NCBI GenBank assembly: GCA_947178095.1
Contig: CAMWWZ010000017.1
Coordinates: forward strand, 1 to 33,104
Reading direction: 5' to 3'
Length of the DNA stretch: 33,104 nt
DNA from: an uncultured Treponema sp.
GTDB taxonomy: Bacteria; Spirochaetota; Spirochaetia; Treponematales; Treponemataceae
The position numbers and the translations under genes were made by a program. Positions 17,316 to 23,755 of the stretch are shown piece by piece (position 1 is the stretch's first letter; each line of letters begins with the position of its first letter). The notes beneath the pieces were generated by a model that was not told the DNA's origin, did not search any database, and was given only the letters and a program-made list of their open reading frames with translations.

Positions 17316-18380
17316 TCATTCTTGCGTGTAGTTTTGCAGATGTCCTTGGTGCTTTCTGTTCACCGCGTAATTCAGATAGTGGAACGTTATGAAAATCACT
17401 TCCACGAATATTACCGCCACGAGCAAAACTATTACCGCCGAACGCTGCGACATTGAATACGAGCCGATTACGATGATGCTTATGATTGTCTGAATCATTA
17501 GCAGAAAAAGCACCGCCGATGTCTTCGAAAATCCGACGTTCAAAAGCTTGTGGTGGATGTGAGCCTTGTCCGGCGCGAACCAAAATCGATGCTCTCTCGT
17601 GCGCCGCCAAATCGCCGCGATCACGTCCGTAACCGGAATCGAAGCCAAAAGGAACAGCGCGATTATTTTTGAATATTCGAATTTCGGATTCGAGCTGTCC
17701 AAAAGCGGAAATGCGGCTATCGCGAAACCGAGCGTCTGGCTTCCGCAGTCTCCCAAAAATATTTTCGCCGGCGGCTTGTTCCAAACCATAAAGCCGAGCA
17801 CCGCGCCTGCCAAAATGAAATAGAAAGGATGCGTCGTGCCGCCAAGCAAAAGCTGCACGATGCCGAGCGTCAGCAGGGACAAAAATGAAATTCCGCTGCA
17901 AAACCAGTCGATTCCGTCAATCAAATTGAATGCGTTCACGCAAAGCAAAATCCACAGGAAAGTCAAAGTCCTGCCCAAAAACGGCGCAATAGTAAAGCCC
18001 AAAAAGTTTTTGAAATACATTTGGCTCAAGGCGACCATAAGGGCGGCGATTATTTGGAAAAGAAGTTTCAGCAGCGCGCGGAGGTTTATCAAGTCGTCCA
18101 AAAGCGCGAACACAAAAATTAGCGTAAACGCGACAAGCACGGGCAAAAACGAAACGAAGTCATCGCGCCGAAAAAAGACGACATATGCCGCAGAGACAAT
18201 GGCGAACGAAAGGAAAATTCCGATTCCGCCCAAACGGGGAATGTTTCCATCGTGAACCTTTCGGGAATTCACTTCGTCGTAAATATTGTGTCGGCCGCAG
18301 TATCTGATTGTAATCAGCACGAAAATCATGCTCAGCAAAAACGCGGCTAAAAAAACTGCCATTCCCATACCCCCCCCCAT
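17316..18380 (-). CDS. WecA/MraY-family polyprenyl-phosphate sugar-1-phosphate transferase
   Basis: A polytopic protein of about 354 residues with ten or eleven membrane segments. It transfers a HexNAc-1-phosphate to undecaprenyl phosphate, the first step of a surface glycan. Family motifs: 'ALLDDLINLR' (metal-binding Asp pair), 'NAFNLIDGIDW', 'FLGDCGSQTLG' and the WecA-like 'HIHHKL' loop. The downstream wzz- and wza-like genes support export of the resulting polymer. Start choice is uncertain. ATGs at 18380, 18368 and 18362 are in frame, while the best-placed ATG (18384, GAGG seven nt upstream) is out of frame. The G9 tract between them would decide which start is used. Confidence 0.88.
   Translation of the reverse strand: MGGGMGMAVFLAAFLLSMIFVLITIRYCGRHNIYDEVNSRKVHDGNIPRLGGIGIFLSFAIVSAAYVVFFRRDDFVSFLPVLVAFTLIFVFALLDDLINLRALLKLLFQIIAALMVALSQMYFKNFLGFTIAPFLGRTLTFLWILLCVNAFNLIDGIDWFCSGISFLSLLTLGIVQLLLGGTTHPFYFILAGAVLGFMVWNKPPAKIFLGDCGSQTLGFAIAAFPLLDSSNPKFEYSKIIALFLLASIPVTDVIAAIWRRTREHRFWFAPDKAHIHHKLLNVGFSKTSAVLFLLMIQTIISIIVIGSYSMSQRSAVIVLLVAVIFVEVIFITFHYLNYAVNRKHQGHLQNYTQE
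18370..18378 (-). repeat. poly-G tract (G9) in the start region of the sugar transferase
   Basis: Nine consecutive G's on the coding strand lie between the ATG pair at 18384/18380 and the ATGs at 18368/18362. Loss of one G (or gain of two) would fuse the upstream ATG at 18384, which has the best ribosome site, to the transferase frame. Confidence 0.85.
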
Positions 18381-18470
18381 ACATACGCGAGCCTCGCCTT
18401 GCGGACTTTGGCCTTCGTTTTGGAGTAGAGTTTATACAAAGAAGTTGCAGGCTTTTAAAAAGCCCATAAC

Positions 18471-18499
18471 ATTATAAACCATACAATTGAATTAGTCAA
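18471..18499 (-). promoter_or_regulatory. sigma-70 promoter of the polysaccharide / dnaG-rpoD gene run
   Basis: On the minus strand there is TTGACT (18494-18499), a 17-nt spacer and a perfect TATAAT (18471-18476). Transcription would start near 18464, leaving a leader of about 80 nt that contains a small hairpin (GGCTTTT/AAAAGCC) and the GAGG ribosome site. Confidence 0.85.
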
Positions 18500-18534
18500 T
18501 AGAATTATCGGGAAATTTGAATTTGAAAAAAAAC

Positions 18535-18565
18535 AAAAAAACCGCACTTTTCGTGCGGTTTTTTT
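18535..18565 (-). terminator. intrinsic terminator after tRNA-Tyr, symmetrical
   Basis: ACCGCAC (18541-18547) pairs with GTGCGGT (18553-18559) around a five-base loop, flanked by A-runs and T-runs on both sides. It is 1 nt from the tRNA-Tyr 3' end and should stop minus-strand tRNA transcripts. The symmetry allows termination of plus-strand transcripts too. Confidence 0.88.
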
Positions 18566-18646
18566 GGGGAGTGAAGGATTCGAACCTACGAAGGCGTAGC
18601 CAGCAGATTTACAGTCTGTCCCCTTTGACCACTCGGGAAACTCCCC
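18566..18646 (-). tRNA. tRNA-Tyr(GTA)
   Basis: An 81-nt class II tRNA on the minus strand. The acceptor GGGGAGT/ACTCCCC is perfect, the anticodon loop CTGTAAA gives GTA, there is a long variable arm, and the T-loop is TTCGAAT. No CCA is encoded. Two non-canonical pairs stand out: A27-C43 in the anticodon stem and U50-U64 in the T stem. It is co-transcribed with tRNA-Thr, four nt upstream. Confidence 0.92.
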
Positions 18647-18650
18647 AACA

Positions 18651-18722
18651 GCTGCTTGTAGGACTTGGACCCACGACCCCGAGATTACAAATCACGTGCT
18701 CTACCAACTGAGCTAAAGCAGC
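18651..18722 (-). tRNA. tRNA-Thr(TGT)
   Basis: A 72-nt tRNA on the minus strand. The acceptor GCTGCTT/AAGCAGC and D-arm GCTC/GAGC are perfect, and the anticodon loop TTTGTAA gives TGT. No CCA is encoded. The anticodon stem CGTGA/TCTCG contains a U29-U41 mismatch. The T-loop reads TCCAAGT, so position 55 is C where nearly all tRNAs have U. Confidence 0.9.
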
Positions 18723-18749
18723 AAACGTTCTACGCTTGACGTGAGGAAC

Positions 18750-18778
18750 ATTCTAGTATTTTTGCAAAAAAAAGTCAA
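18750..18778 (-). promoter_or_regulatory. sigma-70 promoter of tRNA-Thr - tRNA-Tyr
   Basis: On the minus strand there is TTGACT (18773-18778), a 17-nt spacer and TAGAAT (18750-18755). The predicted start near 18743 is about 20 nt ahead of tRNA-Thr. Confidence 0.75.
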
Positions 18779-18812
18779 GCGGAAATCGCAAAAAAAAATG
18801 AAAAAGAAACGC

Positions 18813-18841
18813 TTGACACGTCTTTTATTTTCAAGGAAAAT
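18813..18841 (+). promoter_or_regulatory. probable promoter of the small lipoprotein gene
   Basis: A consensus TTGACA (18813-18818), a 17-nt spacer and a weaker GAAAAT (18836-18841). It diverges from the tRNA promoter. CGCTTGAC at the -35 is an inverted copy of the GTCAAGCG at the tRNA -35. Confidence 0.5.
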
Positions 18842-18869
18842 TGTTTCCACGGCTTGTTTGAGGACGAAA

Positions 18870-19397
18870 ATGACAAGGAAAATGCTTGCGATAGCCATAT
18901 TTATTCTCACGCTTTTTTCTTGCAAAAAGCATGATTTTGGAAGATATGAATTCGACCATTCAATGGACTTGTCAAAGCAAACGACCGGAATTTATGAAAT
19001 GTGGAATGTCATGGCAGATGAAGCCGTCAACAGAAAATTGGCGGATATCGAAAAAGAAAATTCTTTTGAAGATGCTGGCGGTCAAATAGAATATCTGGAA
19101 TTGTTTTGCATACAAGATAAAACAGAAAATAAAATTCTCGATGACTTGAACATCGCCTTTTTGAAAGGACACAGTTATTATTTGATTACATTTGAAATAG
19201 GCGATGCTTATGATTTTGATTCCTCGTTTGACGAGGAACACGATGTCAATCCTGTGTATACGAAGACTGTGGTTTTGAAAAACAATCGTTACGGATATTT
19301 AAAGTGGTGGAAAGTAAAAGACAACGGCTTTAAAAGTTTTGAATATTCCGTTTCGGATGCAAACGGAAACAGAAAAAAGACGCAACTAAAAAGATAG
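18870..19397 (+). CDS. small lipoprotein of unknown function
   Basis: A 175-residue protein with a short signal peptide and lipobox: MTRK, a hydrophobic core, then 'LTLFSC', giving an acylated Cys around residue 18. The mature part is acidic and hydrophilic, with no family I recognise. It contains paired aromatic/acidic segments ('YLKWWKVKDNGFKSFEY'), suggesting a beta-rich domain. I start at ATG 18870, with GAGGA five nt upstream. The longer open frame would put 43 Lys/Arg-rich residues before the signal peptide and has no ribosome site. Base composition is more A/T-rich than its neighbours. It converges with glgA. Confidence 0.75.
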   Translation: MTRKMLAIAIFILTLFSCKKHDFGRYEFDHSMDLSKQTTGIYEMWNVMADEAVNRKLADIEKENSFEDAGGQIEYLELFCIQDKTENKILDDLNIAFLKGHSYYLITFEIGDAYDFDSSFDEEHDVNPVYTKTVVLKNNRYGYLKWWKVKDNGFKSFEYSVSDANGNRKKTQLKR

Positions 19398-19433
19398 GAA
19401 TCCAAACATTCTGTTTTTTTCTTGCCGCGCCTT

Positions 19434-20981
19434 TCATTCCCCGTAAAGCCTCACGTATTCTTCCGCCACCGAATCCCATGAATAGCGCGTCTTGACGTGC
19501 CGCGCCGCTTCTTGGATTATCGCGCGGAATTTTTCAGGACGCTCAAGCCTTTCACGCGCGAGGCGCAAAAGCGTTTCCGCCAAATTTTCCGCGTCGTTCT
19601 TTTCGTACAAAAATCCTGTCTTTCCGTCGATGATCTTGTTCAGTCCGCCTGTCGCGTGCGCCACTGGAATCGTGGCGAAAATTTGCGCTATGTAGTCTTC
19701 CGTGCCGCAAGGCTCGAATTCGCTCGGCAGAACCGCGAAGTCCGCGCTCGCCGTGAAGAGCCTGCTCGACGATTTTTCGTAGCCGTAGAAAAACACAACG
19801 CGCCCCCGATTTTCCTGCGCGAACGAGCGGCATATTTCATGAAGCGATTCTTCGCCCTGCCCGTTTATGATGAAACGCGCGTCCTTGTTTTTTTGGAGAA
19901 CATCCCGCGCCGCGTCGAGCAAGACGAGAATTCCTTTTTGGCGGACAAGCCTTCCGTGATAGGAAAAATATATTTTCCCCTCGCCGTCCAAAAATCCGCT
20001 GCGCTCAAGTGACTTTTTTCGCTCACGGTTTTCCTCGGAAAATTCCGAATAGATGCTTTTCAAAAAAAATTCTCGCGTTTTCCATTTTCCTTCCAAGTCA
20101 AGTTTTTCGGGCGAAAAAGGAAACGGCAAAGTGGAAAGCGAAGCGTCCTCGGGCGCGTAGCGCGACGAATCGAATCCGTTCGTGATTCCGACGATGCGAG
20201 TCTTGCGCTCTGCGAAAATCTGCGAAAGCCCGTCGGTGCAAGAATTGCCCGCGTCCAAAAGCTCGTCGGCGTACCATGGCGAGACCGTGGAAAGAACCGC
20301 GCTTTCCTCCGCAAGCAAGTACGGCTCGACGCGGCCGGAATTCGTCGCGCGGGCGAGAATTTTTTCGGGCAAGCCGGTGTAGGATTTCGCCTCGGAAACG
20401 CCCGCGAATTCATGGTGATAATATGGGCCCGCGTTGTGAATCGAAACGATGAATTTCGTGGCGAAAAAATTCTTTTTTCGGAAATGCTTTATGATCGAAG
20501 GCAAAGCCGCGACGCACGCATCATGGCAATGAATCACGTCGGGCGAATCGCGCTCCGCGCACAGTTCTTCGCCGAAAACCAAAATCGCCTTTTGGAAAAC
20601 CGTGTTCATAAGGTGATTGTCGGCGTAGCCCTCCCCGACTTTCTTTTCGGGGAATTTTTCCAAATCCGCAAGGCAATAAGTGTAGACGTTTTTCTTTTCG
20701 GAAAAACATTCCGCGCCCACAAGGACGATTTTCACGCCGCAGAGAAATCCGCTTGAAAAGTCCACGCGGATTTTTTTTCCGGTGCACGAAACTTTTGCGG
20801 AAGATTTCGCTCGCGAAAAATCCGAAATGCATTCCGTTTCCGCGCAGCCATAAAACGGAACGAAGCATGTGACTTCGTGTCCCAGTTTGACGAGGCTTTC
20901 AGAAAGCGAGCGTACTACGTTCTTCACTCCGCCTGATTCCGCGATGCCCGAATACTCGCGGGCGGCCATCCATATTTTCAT
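19434..20981 (-). CDS. glgA: GlgA-type glycogen/starch synthase (GT5)
   Basis: A 515-residue GT-B glycosyltransferase that elongates alpha-1,4-glucan from a nucleotide-glucose. The N-terminal 'YSGIAESGGVKNVV' occupies the KxGGLxDV donor-site position of GlgA but is divergent (Glu-Ser for Lys-Thr, Lys-Asn for Ala-Asp). The C-terminal half has 'FSYHGRLVRQKG', 'INGQGEE' and the E-x7-E-type donor motif 'PSEFEPCGTEDY' followed by 'ATGGLNKII'. Length is normal for GlgA (about 480-520). Its ATG overlaps the aroH stop (ATGA). Sugar-donor preference (ADP- or UDP-glucose) cannot be judged here. Confidence 0.88.
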   Translation of the reverse strand: MKIWMAAREYSGIAESGGVKNVVRSLSESLVKLGHEVTCFVPFYGCAETECISDFSRAKSSAKVSCTGKKIRVDFSSGFLCGVKIVLVGAECFSEKKNVYTYCLADLEKFPEKKVGEGYADNHLMNTVFQKAILVFGEELCAERDSPDVIHCHDACVAALPSIIKHFRKKNFFATKFIVSIHNAGPYYHHEFAGVSEAKSYTGLPEKILARATNSGRVEPYLLAEESAVLSTVSPWYADELLDAGNSCTDGLSQIFAERKTRIVGITNGFDSSRYAPEDASLSTLPFPFSPEKLDLEGKWKTREFFLKSIYSEFSEENRERKKSLERSGFLDGEGKIYFSYHGRLVRQKGILVLLDAARDVLQKNKDARFIINGQGEESLHEICRSFAQENRGRVVFFYGYEKSSSRLFTASADFAVLPSEFEPCGTEDYIAQIFATIPVAHATGGLNKIIDGKTGFLYEKNDAENLAETLLRLARERLERPEKFRAIIQEAARHVKTRYSWDSVAEEYVRLYGE

Positions 20982-21352
20982 TTGGCGAAATCCGGGCGCA
21001 GGACTTCCGCGCCGTTTTTGTAGACATGAGAAATTTTCGAACCCTGCGGAAGGTACGCCGTGACCATCACGCGAATCGTCCGCGAAAGCATTCCCTTTAT
21101 CTCAAGCTCGTTCGTCGAAAAAAGCGCGACCGAAGAAACGTCGATTCCGACATCTCCGTGACGAAGCGCGTAGCAAGGATTCAGCTCGTCAAGGTCGCGC
21201 GTTTGCGTGAACATTATCGAAACGATGTCCTCGGAAAGCACATTGTTCTTTTCGAAAATTTCCTTGCAAAGCGACTCGACGTTTTTCAAAATCGATTCCC
21301 GGGAATTTTCCGCCCTTGTCGCGCCGCGAATCGCGAAAATCCTTTTTTCCAA
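20978..21352 (-). CDS. aroH: chorismate mutase, AroH type
   Basis: A 124-residue AroH-class chorismate mutase, a trimeric barrel enzyme converting chorismate to prephenate for Phe/Tyr synthesis. Compared with Bacillus subtilis AroH as I recall it, the N-terminal 'IRGATRAEN' supplies the first active-site arginine, 'TNEL' the glutamate (E78 equivalent), 'RTIRVMV' the arginine (R90 equivalent), and 'HVYKNGAEVLRPDF' the tyrosine and the final LRPD motif. The cysteine at the C75 position appears to be Ser. The start is TTG with AGGAG eight nt upstream. It sits between an SPFH-like gene and glgA, neither of which is an aromatic-pathway gene. Confidence 0.9.
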   Translation of the reverse strand: MEKRIFAIRGATRAENSRESILKNVESLCKEIFEKNNVLSEDIVSIMFTQTRDLDELNPCYALRHGDVGIDVSSVALFSTNELEIKGMLSRTIRVMVTAYLPQGSKISHVYKNGAEVLRPDFAK

Positions 21353-21371
21353 TTTTTGTTCTCCTAATTTC

Positions 21372-22202
21372 TTACTGCATCGAATTTATCGCTTCCAAAA
21401 TTTTGGAAACGTTGTCGGAGTTTTTCATAATTTCGGAAAGTTCGGGATATTTTTTGAGCGTATCGCCGAGAATTTCCATTTTCTTTATCGCAGAAGAAAA
21501 GCGCGAGCTTTCCTCCGCCGAAAGCCTCGCCTCTTCGGAAATCGATTCTTCCAGCTTCCTTATGAAATCGCCGTAGGAAGCCATGGCACTTTTGTAAAGC
21601 GCGATGGCGGGAACGGAATGCGAAATGATTTCAAGCGATTCAAGCGAACAGTTTTTCAAGCCGCCTTCCGCAGCCTCTTCCATGATTTTTTTCGCGCCTT
21701 CCACGGAAGCGATCTCTCCATTTTCCAAGGCGGAAATCGCGGCGTTCGAGGCGGCGGCGCATGCTACCGAAGCCGCGCGTTCGAGGAATTTTTCCAAATC
21801 GTCTTGGCTTGAAATTTCGTTCGATGCGACGAGACTTGCGATTTGTTCCGCCGAGCATTTCAGCGTTATCGAAAAGACGAACGAATACGAAAAGTCCACA
21901 GCGCCGCCGTAAACTTTTTCGTATTCCTTTCCGCTCGGAAGGATTCCGCCCACGGATTTTTCGAAAGCGTAGGGCTTCGGCGTAAAAGTCAAAAGCGAAG
22001 CGTTCGTGGGAATGAGGAATTCCCAGTTCCATGAAAAACGCTCGTGCGTTATCAGCTTTGGATTCGTTCCGCCAGTCTTCGAAACCAAGATTCCGACATC
22101 TCCCGGCTTCACCTTGAACTGAGACCAGCCCAAATAAAACGCGAAGCCGCCCGCCGCCAGCAAGATGATCAGGCACATAAAAAACGAAGTGCTTTTTTTC
22201 AC
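21372..22202 (-). CDS. membrane-anchored SPFH/prohibitin-like protein
   Basis: A 276-residue protein with one N-terminal membrane segment (about residues 7-26) followed by 'VKPGDVGILVSKTGG', a typical opening of SPFH (band 7) domains. The remainder is alpha-helical and Ala/Glu-rich, as in SPFH coiled coils. Such proteins form membrane-bound oligomers that often hold proteases or organise microdomains. The assignment is by pattern only. The start is GTG with AGGGG six nt upstream. It is the first gene of the SPFH-aroH-glgA set, 19 nt before aroH, and diverges from the small membrane protein gene at 22272. Confidence 0.65.
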   Translation of the reverse strand: MKKSTSFFMCLIILLAAGGFAFYLGWSQFKVKPGDVGILVSKTGGTNPKLITHERFSWNWEFLIPTNASLLTFTPKPYAFEKSVGGILPSGKEYEKVYGGAVDFSYSFVFSITLKCSAEQIASLVASNEISSQDDLEKFLERAASVACAAASNAAISALENGEIASVEGAKKIMEEAAEGGLKNCSLESLEIISHSVPAIALYKSAMASYGDFIRKLEESISEEARLSAEESSRFSSAIKKMEILGDTLKKYPELSEIMKNSDNVSKILEAINSMQ

Positions 22203-22212
22203 GAAATTCCCC

Positions 22213-22241
22213 TTGAAAGAAAAAAAATCCTTTGGTATATT
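22213..22241 (+). promoter_or_regulatory. sigma-70 promoter of the small membrane protein gene
   Basis: TTGAAA (22213-22218), a 17-nt spacer and TATATT (22236-22241). The predicted start near 22248 is followed by GAGGA at 22252-22256, about 15 nt from the annotated ATG, which is longer than ideal. Confidence 0.75.
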
Positions 22242-22271
22242 TTAACGAAAAGAGGAATTGTTTTCAATACG

Positions 22272-22643
22272 ATGAAGCCAAAAGTTTTTAGAATGAGATT
22301 CGCGCCTTTCGTGTACCTCATGCAGAAAATTCTTTTCCGCATGACGCTTTTCACGTTCCTGCTTTTGATTTCGTCCGCGCTGCTCTACGTCGCGGGAAAT
22401 TTCCAGCGATTTTTGGATTCAAGCCAGACGCTCATTTTGCGTGAGACGATGTTCGTCGCGGTGACGCTCTTTTTCTTTTCGGTCGCGTCGATCATAGTGA
22501 CGATTTTGGACAGCATATTTTCGAAATTCTATTCGTGGAAAAAAAGCATCTTTTTGGCGTTCTACGTTTTTTGCATCGCGCTTTCCGCCGCGTGCGGAAT
22601 CGTCGCAAGGGGAATCCTCGCTTTGAGCGCAGGGGTTGTTTGA
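22272..22643 (+). CDS. small integral membrane protein of unknown function
   Basis: A 123-residue protein with three or four hydrophobic segments (about residues 20-43, 58-80 and 88-118) and a basic N-terminus. I recognise no family. The frame is supported by a good promoter and a GAGGA site at 22252-22256, although that site is about 15 nt from the ATG at 22272. An unusual start codon nearer the site cannot be excluded. The longer open frame reaching back to 22044 runs through the divergent gene and lacks a ribosome site. It is followed by the repeat-like intergenic segment. Confidence 0.65.
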   Translation: MKPKVFRMRFAPFVYLMQKILFRMTLFTFLLLISSALLYVAGNFQRFLDSSQTLILRETMFVAVTLFFFSVASIIVTILDSIFSKFYSWKKSIFLAFYVFCIALSAACGIVARGILALSAGVV

Positions 22644-22853
22644 GTTAATAGTTATTAGTGAATATTGAATAGTTAGATGGCGTGTAGTGAATAGTTTATT
22701 AGGGCGGCTTTTTGTAACGCTTCGCATTACAAAAACCAGGCTTTTCGGGGTTACGCTATCGCTTCATTCCTCCGCACGCACTTCGGCTGCTTCGGAATCG
22801 GCTTCGCCGCCCCCTACAATCCTTGCCGCGAAAAAACTTGACATTCAAGAAAT
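22644..22853. repeat. repeat-like intergenic segment with a terminator-like hairpin
   Basis: About 210 bp between convergent genes. The left part is built from reiterated short words (AGTGAATA, GAATAGTT, GTTATTAG). Then comes a hairpin: TTTTTGTAA (22709-22717) pairs with TTACAAAAA (22727-22735), flanked by GG/CC, which may end transcription from both sides. The right part is GC-richer and full of CTTCGGCTGC-like words, ending CCCCCTACAATCC. No gene is evident. The composition suggests a dispersed genomic repeat, but only one copy lies in this window. Confidence 0.45.
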
Positions 22854-23660
22854 TCAAATTTCCGCGATTGAGATTCTCGCAGAAATCGGCAGGATAAGGA
22901 CGAACGCGCCGCGCTTGAAACAGAATTCTACGGGGCGTTTTTCCTTGAAATATTCGAGCGAAATCGTGTTGCTGATGCTCGGCATTCCGCGCTTCCTGAA
23001 AACTCCGCTTTCCCATTCAAGCCCGCGCGTTGTGATTTTTCCGCCGCGAAATTCGCGCGAGGCGCGCGCCACAGAAACAGGGCTTCCAGCGTCTAGGTTT
23101 TCCACGAAGAATTTCCTTCTTCGCGCGTTCAAGAGAATCTGCTCGCCGCAAAGCCAAGCGTCGGGCGAAAGCCTTCCGCCGAAAAGGTCGAATATTCCCA
23201 AAAAATGATCCGCGCGTCCGCCCGCGCCGCCTACGAGCGTTATGAAAGCGTTTTTGAATCGGGCGCGCACGGAATTTATCGCAAGTTCCGTGTCCGTCAA
23301 GTCCTTGTACGAAGGCGACTTTTCTATGATTTCATCGGGATATTTCGCAAGGATTTTCAAGTCGGAAATCGAATCGAAATCGCCCAAAATCAAGTCGGGC
23401 GAAAAGTCGATTCTAGGACGGAAACTTTCCGCCGCGCGAGGATTCGATTCAGAAATGTCAAAATAATCGCAATATAAGCGAAGCGCGTCTATTCCGGAAT
23501 CCGCCGCCACGACAAAATCAGGCCGCCTCGCCTCGCCGAAAACGAGCGGGCTTTCCCAAAAATCCTTCGTCTTTTCAGGCGCGGGAAATTCGCCTCCCGT
23601 GAAGACGACCGCGTGAACCGGCGCGTTTTTTCCTTGCGATTCAATTTCATAATCCGACAT
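22854..23660 (-). CDS. thiN: thiamine pyrophosphokinase
   Basis: A TPK-family enzyme of about 268 residues that converts thiamine plus ATP to thiamine diphosphate. Motifs: 'VVAADSGIDAL' near the N-terminus, 'DLILGDFDSIS' (metal/ATP site), 'KDLTDTELAI', and 'GGAGGRADHFLG', the conserved GxxGGRxDH element. It is longer than typical (about 210-230) owing to loops around residues 15-30 and 65-80. I start at ATG 23660, because an ATG at 23672 lies inside the -10 box. There is no ribosome site; the promoter suggests a leaderless or nearly leaderless mRNA. It is divergent from cca. Confidence 0.88.
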   Translation of the reverse strand: MSDYEIESQGKNAPVHAVVFTGGEFPAPEKTKDFWESPLVFGEARRPDFVVAADSGIDALRLYCDYFDISESNPRAAESFRPRIDFSPDLILGDFDSISDLKILAKYPDEIIEKSPSYKDLTDTELAINSVRARFKNAFITLVGGAGGRADHFLGIFDLFGGRLSPDAWLCGEQILLNARRRKFFVENLDAGSPVSVARASREFRGGKITTRGLEWESGVFRKRGMPSISNTISLEYFKEKRPVEFCFKRGAFVLILPISARISIAEI

Positions 23661-23667
23661 TGCGAAA

Positions 23668-23696
23668 ATCATAGCATGAAATTACATAAAAATCAA
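23668..23696 (-). promoter_or_regulatory. sigma-70 promoter of thiN, leaderless arrangement
   Basis: On the minus strand there is TTGATT (23691-23696), a 17-nt spacer and TATGAT (23668-23673), then only seven nt to the ATG at 23660. The expected start of transcription falls at or one base before the start codon. Confidence 0.75.
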
Positions 23697-23716
23697 TCGC
23701 AATTTTTTATCGCAAG

Positions 23717-23745
23717 TTGACTAGAGCTGGATTTTTATTTATAAT
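23717..23745 (+). promoter_or_regulatory. sigma-70 promoter of cca, near-leaderless arrangement
   Basis: TTGACT (23717-23722), a 17-nt spacer and a perfect TATAAT (23740-23745), then ten nt to the ATG at 23756. Transcription should start about 2-4 nt before the start codon, and no Shine-Dalgarno is present. Its -35 is 20 bp from the divergent thiN -35. Confidence 0.8.
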
Positions 23746-23755
23746 TTTATCGCAA

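Noticed and set aside
18160..18384. Stand-alone 74-aa gene inside the sugar transferase
   Set aside because: It starts at the best-placed ATG, but the rest is a shifted reading of the conserved transferase. I treat it as the off-frame product of the poly-G switch.
23660..23755. TPP riboswitch ahead of thiN
   Set aside because: There is no room for a leader (the -10 box is seven nt from the ATG), and no THI-box motif was seen.
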